From the NCBI GenBank assembly GCA_019359215.1, contig JAHHHS010000023.1:24643-88642 (forward strand): DNA of 64,000 nt, written 5' to 3'. This document shows positions 17,607 through 26,580 of this stretch, one piece after another. How positions within the stretch are numbered: position 1 is the first letter of the stretch; every line of letters begins with the position of its first letter. The stretch comes from Nostoc indistinguendum CM1-VF10. GTDB lineage: Bacteria > Cyanobacteriota > Cyanobacteriia > Cyanobacteriales > Nostocaceae. The translations under genes were made by a program, and so were the position numbers. The notes under the pieces are model-generated. The model did not search any database and was not told the origin of the DNA. It worked only from the letters and a program-made list of their open reading frames with translations.

Positions 17607-20126
17607 TTACATAATATTTAATGGGTCTACATCAATGGTCAAACTAACAGAAGCAGGACAAAGCGATCGCACTTCTTCCCAATCTGGCAACTGTGGCAAT
17701 GCATTGGGGGCAAATTTAATCAATATCTGCCAGCGATAACGATTAGCTACCCGCAAAATACTTGCTGGTGCTGGGCCTAATATCTCAAATTCTTCTTCTG
17801 TACTTAAGGTTGTGGCAATGATTTGCGCCGTATTTTGCACTTGAATGGGATCGAGACTACTTAAGCGCAACAAAATTAACCGCCCATAAGGGGGATAATT
17901 GAGGGCTTGGCGTTGTTCTAACTCAGCTTGGGAGAAAGAATGATAATCGTGCGATCGCACTGCTGCAATGACCTGATGCTCTGTAGTATAAGTTTGTACA
18001 ATCACCCTCCCCGGATCATCACCTCTACCAGCACGTCCAGCTACCTGAGTCAAGGTTTGAAAAGCCCGTTCACTGGCACGATAATCTGATAAATTTAGCA
18101 ATCCATCGGCGGCGACAACGCCCACAAGTGTTACTTGGGGTAAATCTAAACCTTTGGTGAGCATTTGCGTACCTACTAATAAGTCCGCTTCGCCGTTGGC
18201 AAACTGGGTGAGTAAGGTACGGTGTGAGCCTTTGTTGCGAGTGGTATCGCTATCAAAACGAATCAAGCGCAACTCTGGGAACTGTCGCGCTAATTCCTTA
18301 GTTACTCGTTGAGTACCGCTACCGAAAAATTTCAAGTAAGGGGAACTACAATCGGGGCAAAATTTAGGATGCGATCGCGCATAATTACAATAATGGCAGC
18401 GCAATAATTCCGGCGCTTTTTCTTCGGTGTGGTGATACGCCAGCGATACATCACAGTGCGGACACTCCAACACATATCCACAACTGCGGCAAGATACAAA
18501 AGTACTGTGTCCCCGGCGATGAATAAATAAAATTCCCTGTTGTTTTCTCTCTTGCAGTTCTTGCAAAGCTTCTTGCAGCGATCTACTAAATATAGAACGA
18601 TTTCCCTGCTGCAACTCTTGCCGCATATCCACTATTTCCACAGGCGGTAGTGGGCGAGAGTTAATGCGTTCGGGCAAACTTAAGTAATAATTCCTGGCTT
18701 CTGCCTCCTGCCTCTTCACACTTACCCAACTCTCCAACGAAGGGGTAGCGGAACCCAACACCAAGGGACAATTTTCTAATTCTGCTCGCCACTGGGCGAC
18801 GGTACGGGCATGGTAGGTAGGTATGGGTGAGTCTTGTTTAAAGCTGCTATCGTGTTCTTCATCTAAGATGATTAAACCCAAGTTCGGCAAAGGGGCGAAA
18901 ACCGCGCTACGCGTACCAATAACAACTTGGGGTTCTCCTGTAAGCATTTGTCGCCAAGTGTCGTAACGTTCACCATCGGAGAGGGCGCTGTGATAGACGC
19001 TGACTTTATTACCAAAACGGGCGCGGAAACGATCAGTTAGCTGGGGTGTGAGTCCAATTTCTGGGACTAAAACAAGGGCGGATTTGCCTTGGTTGAATAA
19101 AGGGGCGATCGCTTGCAAATATACTTCTGTTTTTCCTGAACCTGTTACTCCATGCAATAAAACTTCCGCAAATCCGTCTAGTGTCTGGATTGTTTCTAAG
19201 GCGCTAGCTTGGGCAGTAGTTAAAGGTTTAGCCCCATCGCCTGCTAATGCTGGCCCCTGTTCGGTTCGCAATACTTCCCGTTCTTCAATGACAATGTAAC
19301 CCTTTTGTGTCAACGTCTTGAGGATAGAAGAACTAGCATTGCAAATTTGTAGTAATTCATTTTGCCACAACTCGCCATTATGCCGCCGCAGCACTTCCAA
19401 AATCTCTCTTTGGCGAGTAGTTAATTCGTGGTCAATTGTACCTGTAAGCGTGACTGCTTTTTGCAGCTTTGGTCGAGTTAGTCGCGGTGGTTCTAAATAG
19501 CTTTCTACTAAACCAAATCGCAGCAACTCCCGAATTCCCCGATAGGCAGATTTAACTTTTTGTTGGAGGTAGACAAAACTGTAGTCTCCCGCCGGTTGCG
19601 CTTGCAAAAGTTCCCAAACTTGCCGCGCAGTAGGAGTCAAAAAAGCTAAAGGATTAGGAGATGCCAGTAAATAACTACTCCCCCCTGCCTCCCTGCCTCC
19701 AACAAGACGGATACGACGCTGCGATCGCCCCAGTAACCCTGGTGGCAGAGCAACCCGGATCACTTGAATTAAGGGCGTATAGTAATATGCAGCAACTCGA
19801 TTGAGTAATTCCCAATAAGCACTTGGGAAAAATCCAACGCTGACTATATCTTCTACTTCCCGGATTTTGTCTGGTGGTAAATCGACATTTGGTTGTGCCA
19901 GTAATCGAATGGCGATCGCTCCTAATTGTTGTGCCCCAAATGGCACGCTTAAAATATCCCCTGGTTTTATTTCTAACTGGGCTGGCAATCGATAAGTAAA
20001 TAGTCCTGTACTTCCTGGACAGTCTACCAGTACTTCAACCCACCTATTAACAGTTGCATTTAACTGATATGATTCCCCAGGTTCAGCCACCATCATAGGA
20101 GATAAATTAACGTCATTAATATACAT
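17607..20126 (-). CDS. priA: Primosomal replication-restart helicase PriA
   Basis: 839 aa. Order: N-terminal 3'-DNA-binding domain (VLVDCPGSTGLFTYRLP), winged helix (LTTRQREILEVLRRHNGELW), helicase lobe 1 with Walker A GVTGSGKTEVYLQ and DEEH motif LIILDEEHDSSFKQ, and a zinc-binding insertion with eight cysteines (CRSCGYVLECPHCD, CHYCNYA, CPDCSSPY). Lobe 2 follows (GTQMLTKGLDLPQVTLVGVV, QVAGRAGRGDDPG), then the C-terminal domain. It restarts stalled replication forks as a 3'-5' helicase. Two short Gly/Glu-rich insertions (GGREAGGSS at about 19677-19703 and KRQEAEARN at about 18695-18720) are encoded by C-rich repeat text and differ from a compact PriA. ATG start at 20126. Confidence 0.96.
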   Translation of the reverse strand: MYINDVNLSPMMVAEPGESYQLNATVNRWVEVLVDCPGSTGLFTYRLPAQLEIKPGDILSVPFGAQQLGAIAIRLLAQPNVDLPPDKIREVEDIVSVGFFPSAYWELLNRVAAYYYTPLIQVIRVALPPGLLGRSQRRIRLVGGREAGGSSYLLASPNPLAFLTPTARQVWELLQAQPAGDYSFVYLQQKVKSAYRGIRELLRFGLVESYLEPPRLTRPKLQKAVTLTGTIDHELTTRQREILEVLRRHNGELWQNELLQICNASSSILKTLTQKGYIVIEEREVLRTEQGPALAGDGAKPLTTAQASALETIQTLDGFAEVLLHGVTGSGKTEVYLQAIAPLFNQGKSALVLVPEIGLTPQLTDRFRARFGNKVSVYHSALSDGERYDTWRQMLTGEPQVVIGTRSAVFAPLPNLGLIILDEEHDSSFKQDSPIPTYHARTVAQWRAELENCPLVLGSATPSLESWVSVKRQEAEARNYYLSLPERINSRPLPPVEIVDMRQELQQGNRSIFSRSLQEALQELQERKQQGILFIHRRGHSTFVSCRSCGYVLECPHCDVSLAYHHTEEKAPELLRCHYCNYARSHPKFCPDCSSPYLKFFGSGTQRVTKELARQFPELRLIRFDSDTTRNKGSHRTLLTQFANGEADLLVGTQMLTKGLDLPQVTLVGVVAADGLLNLSDYRASERAFQTLTQVAGRAGRGDDPGRVIVQTYTTEHQVIAAVRSHDYHSFSQAELEQRQALNYPPYGRLILLRLSSLDPIQVQNTAQIIATTLSTEEEFEILGPAPASILRVANRYRWQILIKFAPNALPQLPDWEEVRSLCPASVSLTIDVDPLNIM

Positions 20127-20978
20127 AGTTTATGGCTTTATAGTTAGACATTTTACTCACATAGCTGATCACAATTAACCTGGCTTACTTAACTCTATTT
20201 TTTGCTTTGTTAGACGTAAATTGTATTTCTCAATACTGTTATTCTTCATAATACTTGATAAGTTTCCTCTTATGTAATCTACTAGACAAATATGTCTCTT
20301 CTATACGTGCAATAAATATTTGGTGCCTACTCTACAAATAAAAGCATCTCGGCTAAATCTACAAAAGTTACTCCAACTACTAAATAGGGAGTAGCCTTTT
20401 TCCGCCTATCGATAGATATTCAACCCTTTGTGTATATGAGATGCTTTTATACAAATAAGAATATCTCGAAATTAAGCTGCCATTATTATAATTTGTATCG
20501 TCAAGGTAACTTTAAACTATGAGCGCATAACCCCAGCAGCAGGTTTTAAATTTACCTAACGGTTTTTGACCTCTAAGCATTAAAAATCTTTAGAAAAATA
20601 TATGAAACTTTAAGGGATTTGAATGATTAGTTGATATTTTTATGTTTGTTAAGGTTGAGAAAGTTTGAGGTGGGGGTTTGACATATTTGGTAATTAAGAA
20701 AAAAATGAAGAATATAATCTGTTAGGAGCCTGAAAAGAAAGTTTTATTGGGTGCGAAGGCCAGTTTGGTTATAGGTTGTATCTAACTGTAACCCGTCGGT
20801 GGTAGGTAGATGCCAATTTATATTCCTGAAGCTAAATTAGCATAAGCCTGTATTTCGCTATATATATAAACGGGTGCATTCGTCCCTTAGGGAAAACTAC
20901 CAAGCTTCAAACGAGTAGCTGTAACTAAATTATGTACCAAATATGTACCAAACAAAGCAACAATCCCTAAAGGAAACT
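20127..20978. other. Intergenic region upstream of the sigma factor gene
   Basis: 852 bp between divergent priA and the sigma gene. It holds the MITE-like element at 20333-20457. The 20650-20978 part is probably promoter and long 5' leader of the sigma gene; a short direct repeat, atgtacca, occurs at 20932 and 20943. No coding signal. Confidence 0.5.
20333..20457. mobile_element. MITE-like element, about 110 bp
   Basis: 13-bp inverted repeats ATAAAAGCATCTC (20338-20350) and GAGATGCTTTTAT (20438-20450), flanked by direct repeats TACAAATA (20333-20340 and 20450-20457) that look like a target-site duplication. An inner hairpin, gttactcc with ggagtagc, is followed by CTTTTT near 20396. No transposase; it would depend on one in trans. 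Confidence 0.55.
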
Positions 20979-22115
20979 ATGAATATTGTTGAATTGGGAA
21001 AAATGGAAATACTGGAGAACACTGCTGATATTGAAGAACCATTACTCGATATTTTAGATGCAGTGGCAGATGAAGAGTCTCCAATTGTAGTAGAAAATCT
21101 TGACTCAGACGAACGTGACGGGGATGCGATGGCCGCGGCTCGTCCTTCGGGATACAATAAAACTGAGCATGATGATGCCGTCGGCGCGTTTTTTAAAGAG
21201 ATGGCCCGTTATCCGCTCTTAAAAGCTGATGAAGAGGTAGAGTTAGCGCGGCGAGTTAGGTTTCTAGAGGAAATTAGGGAATTACAAGCAGCCTTACAAT
21301 TAAAACTAGGACAGGAACCTAGCAAGGCAGAAGTGGCTTCCGAGCTAGAAATGACGGAAAAGCAATTAGAAAATCGCTTGTATCAAGGTAGAGTAGCGAA
21401 ACGCAAAATGATTCGCTCGAATCTGAGATTGGTGGTTTCTATTGCTAAACGATACCTGAATCGGGGAGTACCTTTTCTGGATTTAATTCAGGAAGGAGCA
21501 ATGGGTTTAAATCGCGCTACAGAAAAGTTTGATCCAGATAAAGGATATAAATTTTCTACTTACGCCTATTGGTGGATTAGACAAGCGATTACCAGAGCTA
21601 TAGCTAACGATGCGCGGACAATCCGACTACCTATTCATATTGTTGAAAAGCTTAACAAGCTGAAAAAAGCCCAACGGGAACTCAAACAAAAACTCTGTCG
21701 CAATCCTACCGAAGGAGAAATGGCAGAAACTTTGGAAATTAGCGTGCAACAACTACGCCAACTACAACAACTAAGGCGTCAAGCGCTTTCTCTTAACCAC
21801 CGCGTCGGTAAAGAAGAAGACACGGAATTGATGGATTTGCTAGAAGATGAAGATAACCTGTCTCCAGAAGCAAAAATGAATGAAAACATGATGCGTCAGG
21901 AGATTTGGGAAGTTTTGGGTGACGTGTTGACTCCACGAGAGAAAGATGTGATTTCTCTACGCTATGGTTTGACAACCAGCGAACCCTGTACCTTAGAAGA
22001 AGTTGGCAATATGTTCAATCTTTCTCGTGAACGAGTGCGACAAATTCAAAGCAAAGCCATGCGGAAATTACGCCGTCCCCACATAGCCAAACGTTTAAAA
22101 GGTTGGTTAATTTAA
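20979..22115 (+). CDS. Group 2 RNA polymerase sigma-70 factor (SigC-like)
   Basis: 379 aa from the ATG at 20979, chosen because AAAGGA lies about 5 nt upstream; an ATG at 20943 would add 12 residues. Region 1.2 begins at DAVGAFFKEMARYPLL. Region 2 includes IRSNLRLVVSIAKRYLNRGV, DLIQEGAMGLNRATEKFDP and FSTYAYWWIRQAI; region 3 has RLPIHIVEKLNKLKKAQREL. Region 4 has LTPREKDVISLRYGL and the helix-turn-helix TLEEVGNMFNLSRERVRQIQ. The acidic N-terminal extension (about 75 residues) and total length suit the SigC type, but SigB/D/E paralogues are similar. Group 2 sigmas redirect transcription under nutrient, light or stress change. Confidence 0.93.
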   Translation: MNIVELGKMEILENTADIEEPLLDILDAVADEESPIVVENLDSDERDGDAMAAARPSGYNKTEHDDAVGAFFKEMARYPLLKADEEVELARRVRFLEEIRELQAALQLKLGQEPSKAEVASELEMTEKQLENRLYQGRVAKRKMIRSNLRLVVSIAKRYLNRGVPFLDLIQEGAMGLNRATEKFDPDKGYKFSTYAYWWIRQAITRAIANDARTIRLPIHIVEKLNKLKKAQRELKQKLCRNPTEGEMAETLEISVQQLRQLQQLRRQALSLNHRVGKEEDTELMDLLEDEDNLSPEAKMNENMMRQEIWEVLGDVLTPREKDVISLRYGLTTSEPCTLEEVGNMFNLSRERVRQIQSKAMRKLRRPHIAKRLKGWLI

Positions 22116-22728
22116 TTACATTCCCGAAGATAGATGCAATACCTGATCTAATTAGCTCTATTAACGAATATGGATTAATAAAGTGCAAAACTTTAAATCT
22201 CGTAGGAAAGCCGATGCGTTGCGGAGGTTCCCGAAGCTCGATAGCTTAATCTTACAAAGAAGTAAGCTACGTGTAGCGTCTCTAAGAGTTGCTATGCGGT
22301 TAGCACACCCCTGTAAGCAAGCTATCGTAGTGTCTCCCATTAATCCCAAACGGAGAGGCTAGCAGATGCCATACGATGCCCATTTGCGTGGTGTTTCCTT
22401 TAGGAGAAGGGCTATAAACAGAAGAGAAGGCTTTAAGCTGCGCTATCGCTTGTTGCAACTGGCGTTGTGTTGTGGGCATTTGTCATAGCGCAACTAAAAT
22501 TTAGGATGGTACCATACTCTTGGCAACAATACACCCTAAAAAACTTGCTCTGTTATTAAATCTACATTCTTAACCGATTTAAAGAGCTTGTATCTGCATA
22601 TTTCTTGAGCTTCACTTATTGCAAATTGCAAAACCGGGTGTTTGGTAGCTTTTTTTGGCTTTTCTTTGGTCATTACTCAAAAAAATTGCACAGTTACTTA
22701 TAGACTATGGACTATGAACTATAGACTA
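22116..22728. repeat. Palindromic and heptad repeat-rich intergenic region
   Basis: About 22195-22345 is degenerate GC-rich palindromic repeat text (gatgcgttgcggaggttccc, gtagcgtctctaagagttgc). From 22698 to 22735 heptad-like units (tatagactatggactatgaa) run straight into the start of the next gene. An open frame on the minus strand at 22161-22349 is repeat-derived. No gene. Confidence 0.6.
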
Positions 22729-23223
22729 ATGACTTCGCGTAGCAATTTGATTGTGCGTTTTGCTGAACCAACTGATCACAGCATACTATTTAAATTAATT
22801 CAGGGGCTGGCTGAGTATGAAAAATTATCTTACGCTGTCACTGGTAATGCCCTCGAACTTAAGGAACATTTATTTGGTTCGCACAAATATATAAAAGCGA
22901 TTTTAGCAGAATCTGCGGGTCAAGCTGTTGGTTTTGCCCTGTTTTTCCATAATTATTCAACATTTTTGACCAAGCCAGGAATTTATCTGGAAGACTTATT
23001 TGTTTTACCAGAATATCGCAGGCAAGGTATTGGAAAGGCTCTCTTAAGTAAAGTAGCCCAGATAGCCGTAGAACGTGATTGTGGGCGGTTAGAGTGGAGT
23101 GTGTTGGATTGGAACGAATCAGCCCAAGAATTCTACCGTAGTATGGGAGCATCTATATTAGATGATTGGCGGATTTGTCGTGTTACAGAAGATGCGCTTA
23201 CTCAGTTAGGGGCTGTCAAATAA
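22729..23223 (+). CDS. GNAT N-acetyltransferase (diamine acetyltransferase-like)
   Basis: 164 aa from ATG 22729. The frame is open back to 22642, but that extension is heptad-repeat text, so the downstream start is preferred. The GNAT fold is clear: VRFAEPTDHSILFKLIQGLA, YLEDLFVLPEYRRQGIGKAL (acetyl-CoA P-loop R/QxxGxG/A), LEWSVLDWNESAQEFYRSMG and a C-terminal WRICRV. This is the arrangement of spermidine/spermine and thialysine N-acetyltransferase-like proteins. Soluble, cytoplasmic. The substrate is not determinable. Confidence 0.9.
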   Translation: MTSRSNLIVRFAEPTDHSILFKLIQGLAEYEKLSYAVTGNALELKEHLFGSHKYIKAILAESAGQAVGFALFFHNYSTFLTKPGIYLEDLFVLPEYRRQGIGKALLSKVAQIAVERDCGRLEWSVLDWNESAQEFYRSMGASILDDWRICRVTEDALTQLGAVK

Positions 23224-23498
23224 AGAACAAAGGATGAATATAAAGGATGAAGCAGGACAATTTTCATCTTGAATATCTCACCCTTAAACACCTATTATTT
23301 ATTGGTTATAAAGTATTAAATTTTCTGGAGTTTGGACTAATTTGGATTCAACCAGCAATTAAGAGAACAGCAAGAACTTTTCCATATAACGTGAAAAGTT
23401 AGGTTTTTATCCAGCAAACTATACCACCTTAGTTTTTTTGAAATGCGTAGTAACATGAATTGAACTACCTCTTACAATCAACAAAAGAATTTTTATCA

Positions 23499-24698
23499 AT
23501 GCATCCGACTGAAGAAGTTGCTGTTTCTACTCGCGTTATCGGTTTGATTAGTGGCACATCCGTAGATGGTATAGATGCTGCGTTAGTAGAGATTTCCGGT
23601 ACAGAATTGGATCTCAAAATTGCGTTGCTGGCTGGGGCAACATATCCTTATCCAGCTGAACTTAGAGAAAGAATATTGGCAGTTGGTGCTGGCGTTGCCA
23701 TCTCAATGGCAGAATTGGCAGAAATAGATGATGCGATCGCTCAAGTCTTTGCTCAAGCCGCCCAAAATATTCAAATTGGTCATCAGCCAGCTACTCTCAT
23801 TGGCTCCCACGGTCAGACAGTTTATCATCGACCACCTGCGGATAGTGGAATAAAGAAGAAAACCGCTCCTCACTCCCTACTAGGTTACAGTCTGCAACTA
23901 GGGCGCGGTGCCTTAATTGCCCATCTTACAGGCATTACAACTGTGAGCAACTTCCGCGCTGCTGATATCGATATTGGTGGTCATGGTGCGCCTCTCGTGC
24001 CCAGAGTAGACGCCTATGTACTTAGTCATCCCCAGGAGGGGCGCTGTATTCAAAACATTGGTGGTATTGGTAATGTTGCTTATATTCCGCCTCGGCATGG
24101 CGACTGGCTTTCAAAAATTCGCGCTTGGGATACTGGCCCAGGAAATAGTCTGTTGGATCTAGCAGTGGAACATTTAAGCGCTGGTGCTAAAACTTACGAT
24201 GAAAATGGCAATTGGGCAGCCACTGGTACTCCTTGCCAGCCATTGGTAGAACAATGGCTTAACCAAGACTATTTTCATCTGCCACCACCCAAATCTACTG
24301 GTCGAGAGTTATTTGGTGTGACTTACCTGCATCAGTGTTTAAAAGATGCCCAAGCATATAAACTCAATCCTGCCGACATACTGGCAACTCTCACAGAACT
24401 TACAGCTGCTTCAATTGTTCATAGTTACCGCACTTTTTTGCCGGAAATGCCACAGAGGGTACTATTATGTGGCGGTGGTAGTCGCAATCTATATTTAAAA
24501 CGTCAATTAGAGGTATTGTTAACATCAATACCAGTCTTGACTACAGATGAAGTCGGTTTGAGTGCAGATTTTAAAGAAGCGATCGCCTTTGCAGTTTTAG
24601 CCTATTGGCGACATTTGGGTATTCCTGGTAACCTACCTACTGCAACTGGGGCACCTCAAGAAGTGCTTTTGGGAGAAATTCACCAAAGTCACTCCTGA
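23499..24698 (+). CDS. anmK: Anhydro-N-acetylmuramic acid kinase
   Basis: 399 aa from ATG 23499; a TTG at 23460 would add 13 residues with no supporting signal. Motifs: [18 protein letters not shown] (ATP phosphate loop), [73 protein letters not shown] and [17 protein letters not shown]. It phosphorylates and opens 1,6-anhydroMurNAc during peptidoglycan recycling, giving MurNAc-6-phosphate. A segment after HRPP ([18 protein letters not shown]) is longer than I expect for the family and is encoded by ctcctcactccctac-type repeat text. Cytoplasmic enzyme. Confidence 0.95.
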   Translation: MHPTEEVAVSTRVIGLISGTSVDGIDAALVEISGTELDLKIALLAGATYPYPAELRERILAVGAGVAISMAELAEIDDAIAQVFAQAAQNIQIGHQPATLIGSHGQTVYHRPPADSGIKKKTAPHSLLGYSLQLGRGALIAHLTGITTVSNFRAADIDIGGHGAPLVPRVDAYVLSHPQEGRCIQNIGGIGNVAYIPPRHGDWLSKIRAWDTGPGNSLLDLAVEHLSAGAKTYDENGNWAATGTPCQPLVEQWLNQDYFHLPPPKSTGRELFGVTYLHQCLKDAQAYKLNPADILATLTELTAASIVHSYRTFLPEMPQRVLLCGGGSRNLYLKRQLEVLLTSIPVLTTDEVGLSADFKEAIAFAVLAYWRHLGIPGNLPTATGAPQEVLLGEIHQSHS

Positions 24699-24783
24699 AT
24701 CACAGGAACAATAAACAAGATAAAAAATTTCTTCATTCAGCACTGGCTCAACGCTCCGCTATCGCTAACGTAACTTAGCACTG

Positions 24784-24891
24784 CTATAACTGTAGTCTTG
24801 GCCGCACTCGATCAAGACAGATTTTTGTAACTAAGTTACAAAATAAAAGACAGACTATAACTGTAGTCTTGGCGGCACTCGATCAAGACAG
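24784..24891. repeat. Pair of 37-bp direct repeats with a palindromic spacer
   Basis: 24784-24820 and 24855-24891 are identical except for one base (C/G at position 20). Each can fold by itself: GTCTTG pairs with CAAGAC across a 12-nt loop. The 34-bp spacer holds the perfect inverted repeat TTTTGTAAC-TAA-GTTACAAAA (24822-24842). The second copy ends 12 bp before the GTG of the next gene, so a role in its expression is plausible. There are only two units and no cas genes, so I do not call this CRISPR. Confidence 0.7.
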
Positions 24892-24903
24892 GGAATATAG
24901 AAG

Positions 24904-25356
24904 GTGGCTCATACTTTTTTATTAGAACCAGGACGCTGGACAATGCAAGGTAATTGGCTGGAACGTAATGGTATGCCAATCAGCGTCAAGGGTATGACCT
25001 TGGTCGCTTGGAATCGAGATAACTGGTTTACTATGGCTACAAAGTTGGTATTTCCAGGTAGCGATCGCTCAGAAATCTCTCTGCAATACAAGGGGCGGTT
25101 GCATGAGGGAGAGCGTCAGTATACTTTTTTACTCCAGCATAATATTTTAGGGCAGGTTGAAGGTGAAGGCTGGATTGGTTTAGATACTATTGTGCAGCGT
25201 TACTGGGTAATAGGCGATCGTCAGCGTCGTAGTGGCTTTGAAACCCTACACCGAATTTCGGAAGATAGATACTACCTCAGTAGTGGTATCTTAGCTGGTC
25301 ATTTTTTAACTAACACAATGGAAGCTAGCCTAGAACGTCAGTCAACCAAAGGATAG
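24904..25356 (+). CDS. Conserved hypothetical protein, soluble
   Basis: 150 aa from a GTG (GTG GCT CAT). The start reads MAHTFLLEPGRWTMQGNWLE, and the body is beta-rich and aromatic (MTLVAWNRDNWFTMATKLVF, SLQYKGRLHEGERQYTFLLQ, YYLSSGILAGHFL). No signal peptide or membrane segment. I cannot assign a family; it looks like a complete small beta-barrel or lipocalin-like protein. Directly upstream lie the paired 37-bp hairpin repeats. It follows anmK on the same strand by 205 bp. Confidence 0.7.
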   Translation: MAHTFLLEPGRWTMQGNWLERNGMPISVKGMTLVAWNRDNWFTMATKLVFPGSDRSEISLQYKGRLHEGERQYTFLLQHNILGQVEGEGWIGLDTIVQRYWVIGDRQRRSGFETLHRISEDRYYLSSGILAGHFLTNTMEASLERQSTKG

Positions 25357-25566
25357 CGCTGCCTGCTGTGCGTCTAAGCTGGGAGGCGACCGAAACAATG
25401 CCAATACACTCACTGCTTGCTTAAGGACTAATGTCTCATACTTGACCTCAAGGAGTCATTGTTTATTCTCACTAACCTACTAAGTTGTATACTAAATAAG
25501 AAATTATCAAATTATTGTTAGACTTTTAGTATTTTTACCGAACCGTGTAGTCTGGAGTCCAGTTTC

Positions 25567-26580
25567 ATGAATCCTAAAGTCTCTGTCATTATCCCTGCTT
25601 ACAATACTGAAGCTTATATTGGGAAGGCAATAGAGTCAGTTTTAGAGCAAACGCTCACAGATATTGAAGTTATTATAGTCGATGATGCTTCAAGTGATAA
25701 AACTTTAGAAGTCGTTAAAAGTTTTACTGACCCACGTCTCAAAGTAATAGTGAATCAACAAAACCTTGGGGCTGCTGCTGCGCGTAATCGTGCCCTGAGA
25801 GCAGCCCAAGGAGAATGGATTGCTGTGCTTGATTCAGATGACTGGTATGCTCCTGAAAGATTAGAAAAGCTCGTGTCACTGGCAAATGAAAAAAATGCAG
25901 ACATGATTGCTGACGATCTTTATTTAATCAAAGATGGCGAAACATCTCCTTGGAGTACATTGATTCAAGAAAGTGAAGAACATATAGATAAAATTATCCA
26001 AATTGATATCGTTTATTTTGTAGAAACTGATGCCTATGGAGAACCAGGTTTACATCTTGGTATAAGCAAGCCTCTATTCAAACGAGAATTTTTGGTTAAG
26101 CACGGCATCGAGTACGATGATGCCATTAGGATGGGTCAAGATTTTTGGATTGATATGAAATGTTTAATAAAAGGGGCACGCTTTTTCCTTGAGCCAAAAC
26201 CTTATTATTTCTACCGTTCACGCCCCGGATCTCTTGTACATAAAAGCCAATTGCCACGTTTAAATCAATATTTGAATGCTAGTAATTCTTTCATGCAACA
26301 AGATGTGGTGAAGAAAAATCCAGCTTTAATGCGTGCTATGTCTTATAATATTACAGTCTATAAAAAACATTTAGCTTACTTACAAGTTGTAGAGCCTCTA
26401 AAGCAAGGAAAATGGTTAATAGCATTGACCGAAATGGGTAAAAATCCGCGCTTCTTTTATGATTTTATTTCCCGATTGAACAATATTATCGCCCGTCGAA
26501 TTCAATACTACGTGATGGGTAATAAATCAGTTTTTGACATTACTTATAACATACAGAGAGAACGAAAAACTACCAATTAA
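25567..26580 (+). CDS. Family 2 glycosyltransferase
   Basis: 337 aa. GT-A fold with SVIIPAYNTEAYIGKAIESV, IEVIIVDDASSDKTLEVV, NLGAAAARNRALRAAQGEW and the metal-binding LDSDDWYAPERLEKL (DxD at about residues 93-95). The C-terminal part is basic and rich in Tyr and Lys (YYFYRSRPGSLVHKSQLP). No transmembrane helix. It would transfer a sugar from a nucleotide donor in polysaccharide or glycolipid synthesis; the acceptor is unknown. It is a single gene without other sugar genes around it. ATG start at 25567. Confidence 0.9.
   Translation: MNPKVSVIIPAYNTEAYIGKAIESVLEQTLTDIEVIIVDDASSDKTLEVVKSFTDPRLKVIVNQQNLGAAAARNRALRAAQGEWIAVLDSDDWYAPERLEKLVSLANEKNADMIADDLYLIKDGETSPWSTLIQESEEHIDKIIQIDIVYFVETDAYGEPGLHLGISKPLFKREFLVKHGIEYDDAIRMGQDFWIDMKCLIKGARFFLEPKPYYFYRSRPGSLVHKSQLPRLNQYLNASNSFMQQDVVKKNPALMRAMSYNITVYKKHLAYLQVVEPLKQGKWLIALTEMGKNPRFFYDFISRLNNIIARRIQYYVMGNKSVFDITYNIQRERKTTN

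Noticed and set aside
22161..22349. 62-codon minus-strand ORF downstream of the sigma gene
   Set aside because: Consists of degenerate palindromic repeat sequence.
24784..24891. Two 37-bp repeats with a 34-bp spacer as a minimal CRISPR array
   Set aside because: Only two units, each repeat folds on itself, the spacer is a palindrome, and no cas gene lies nearby.
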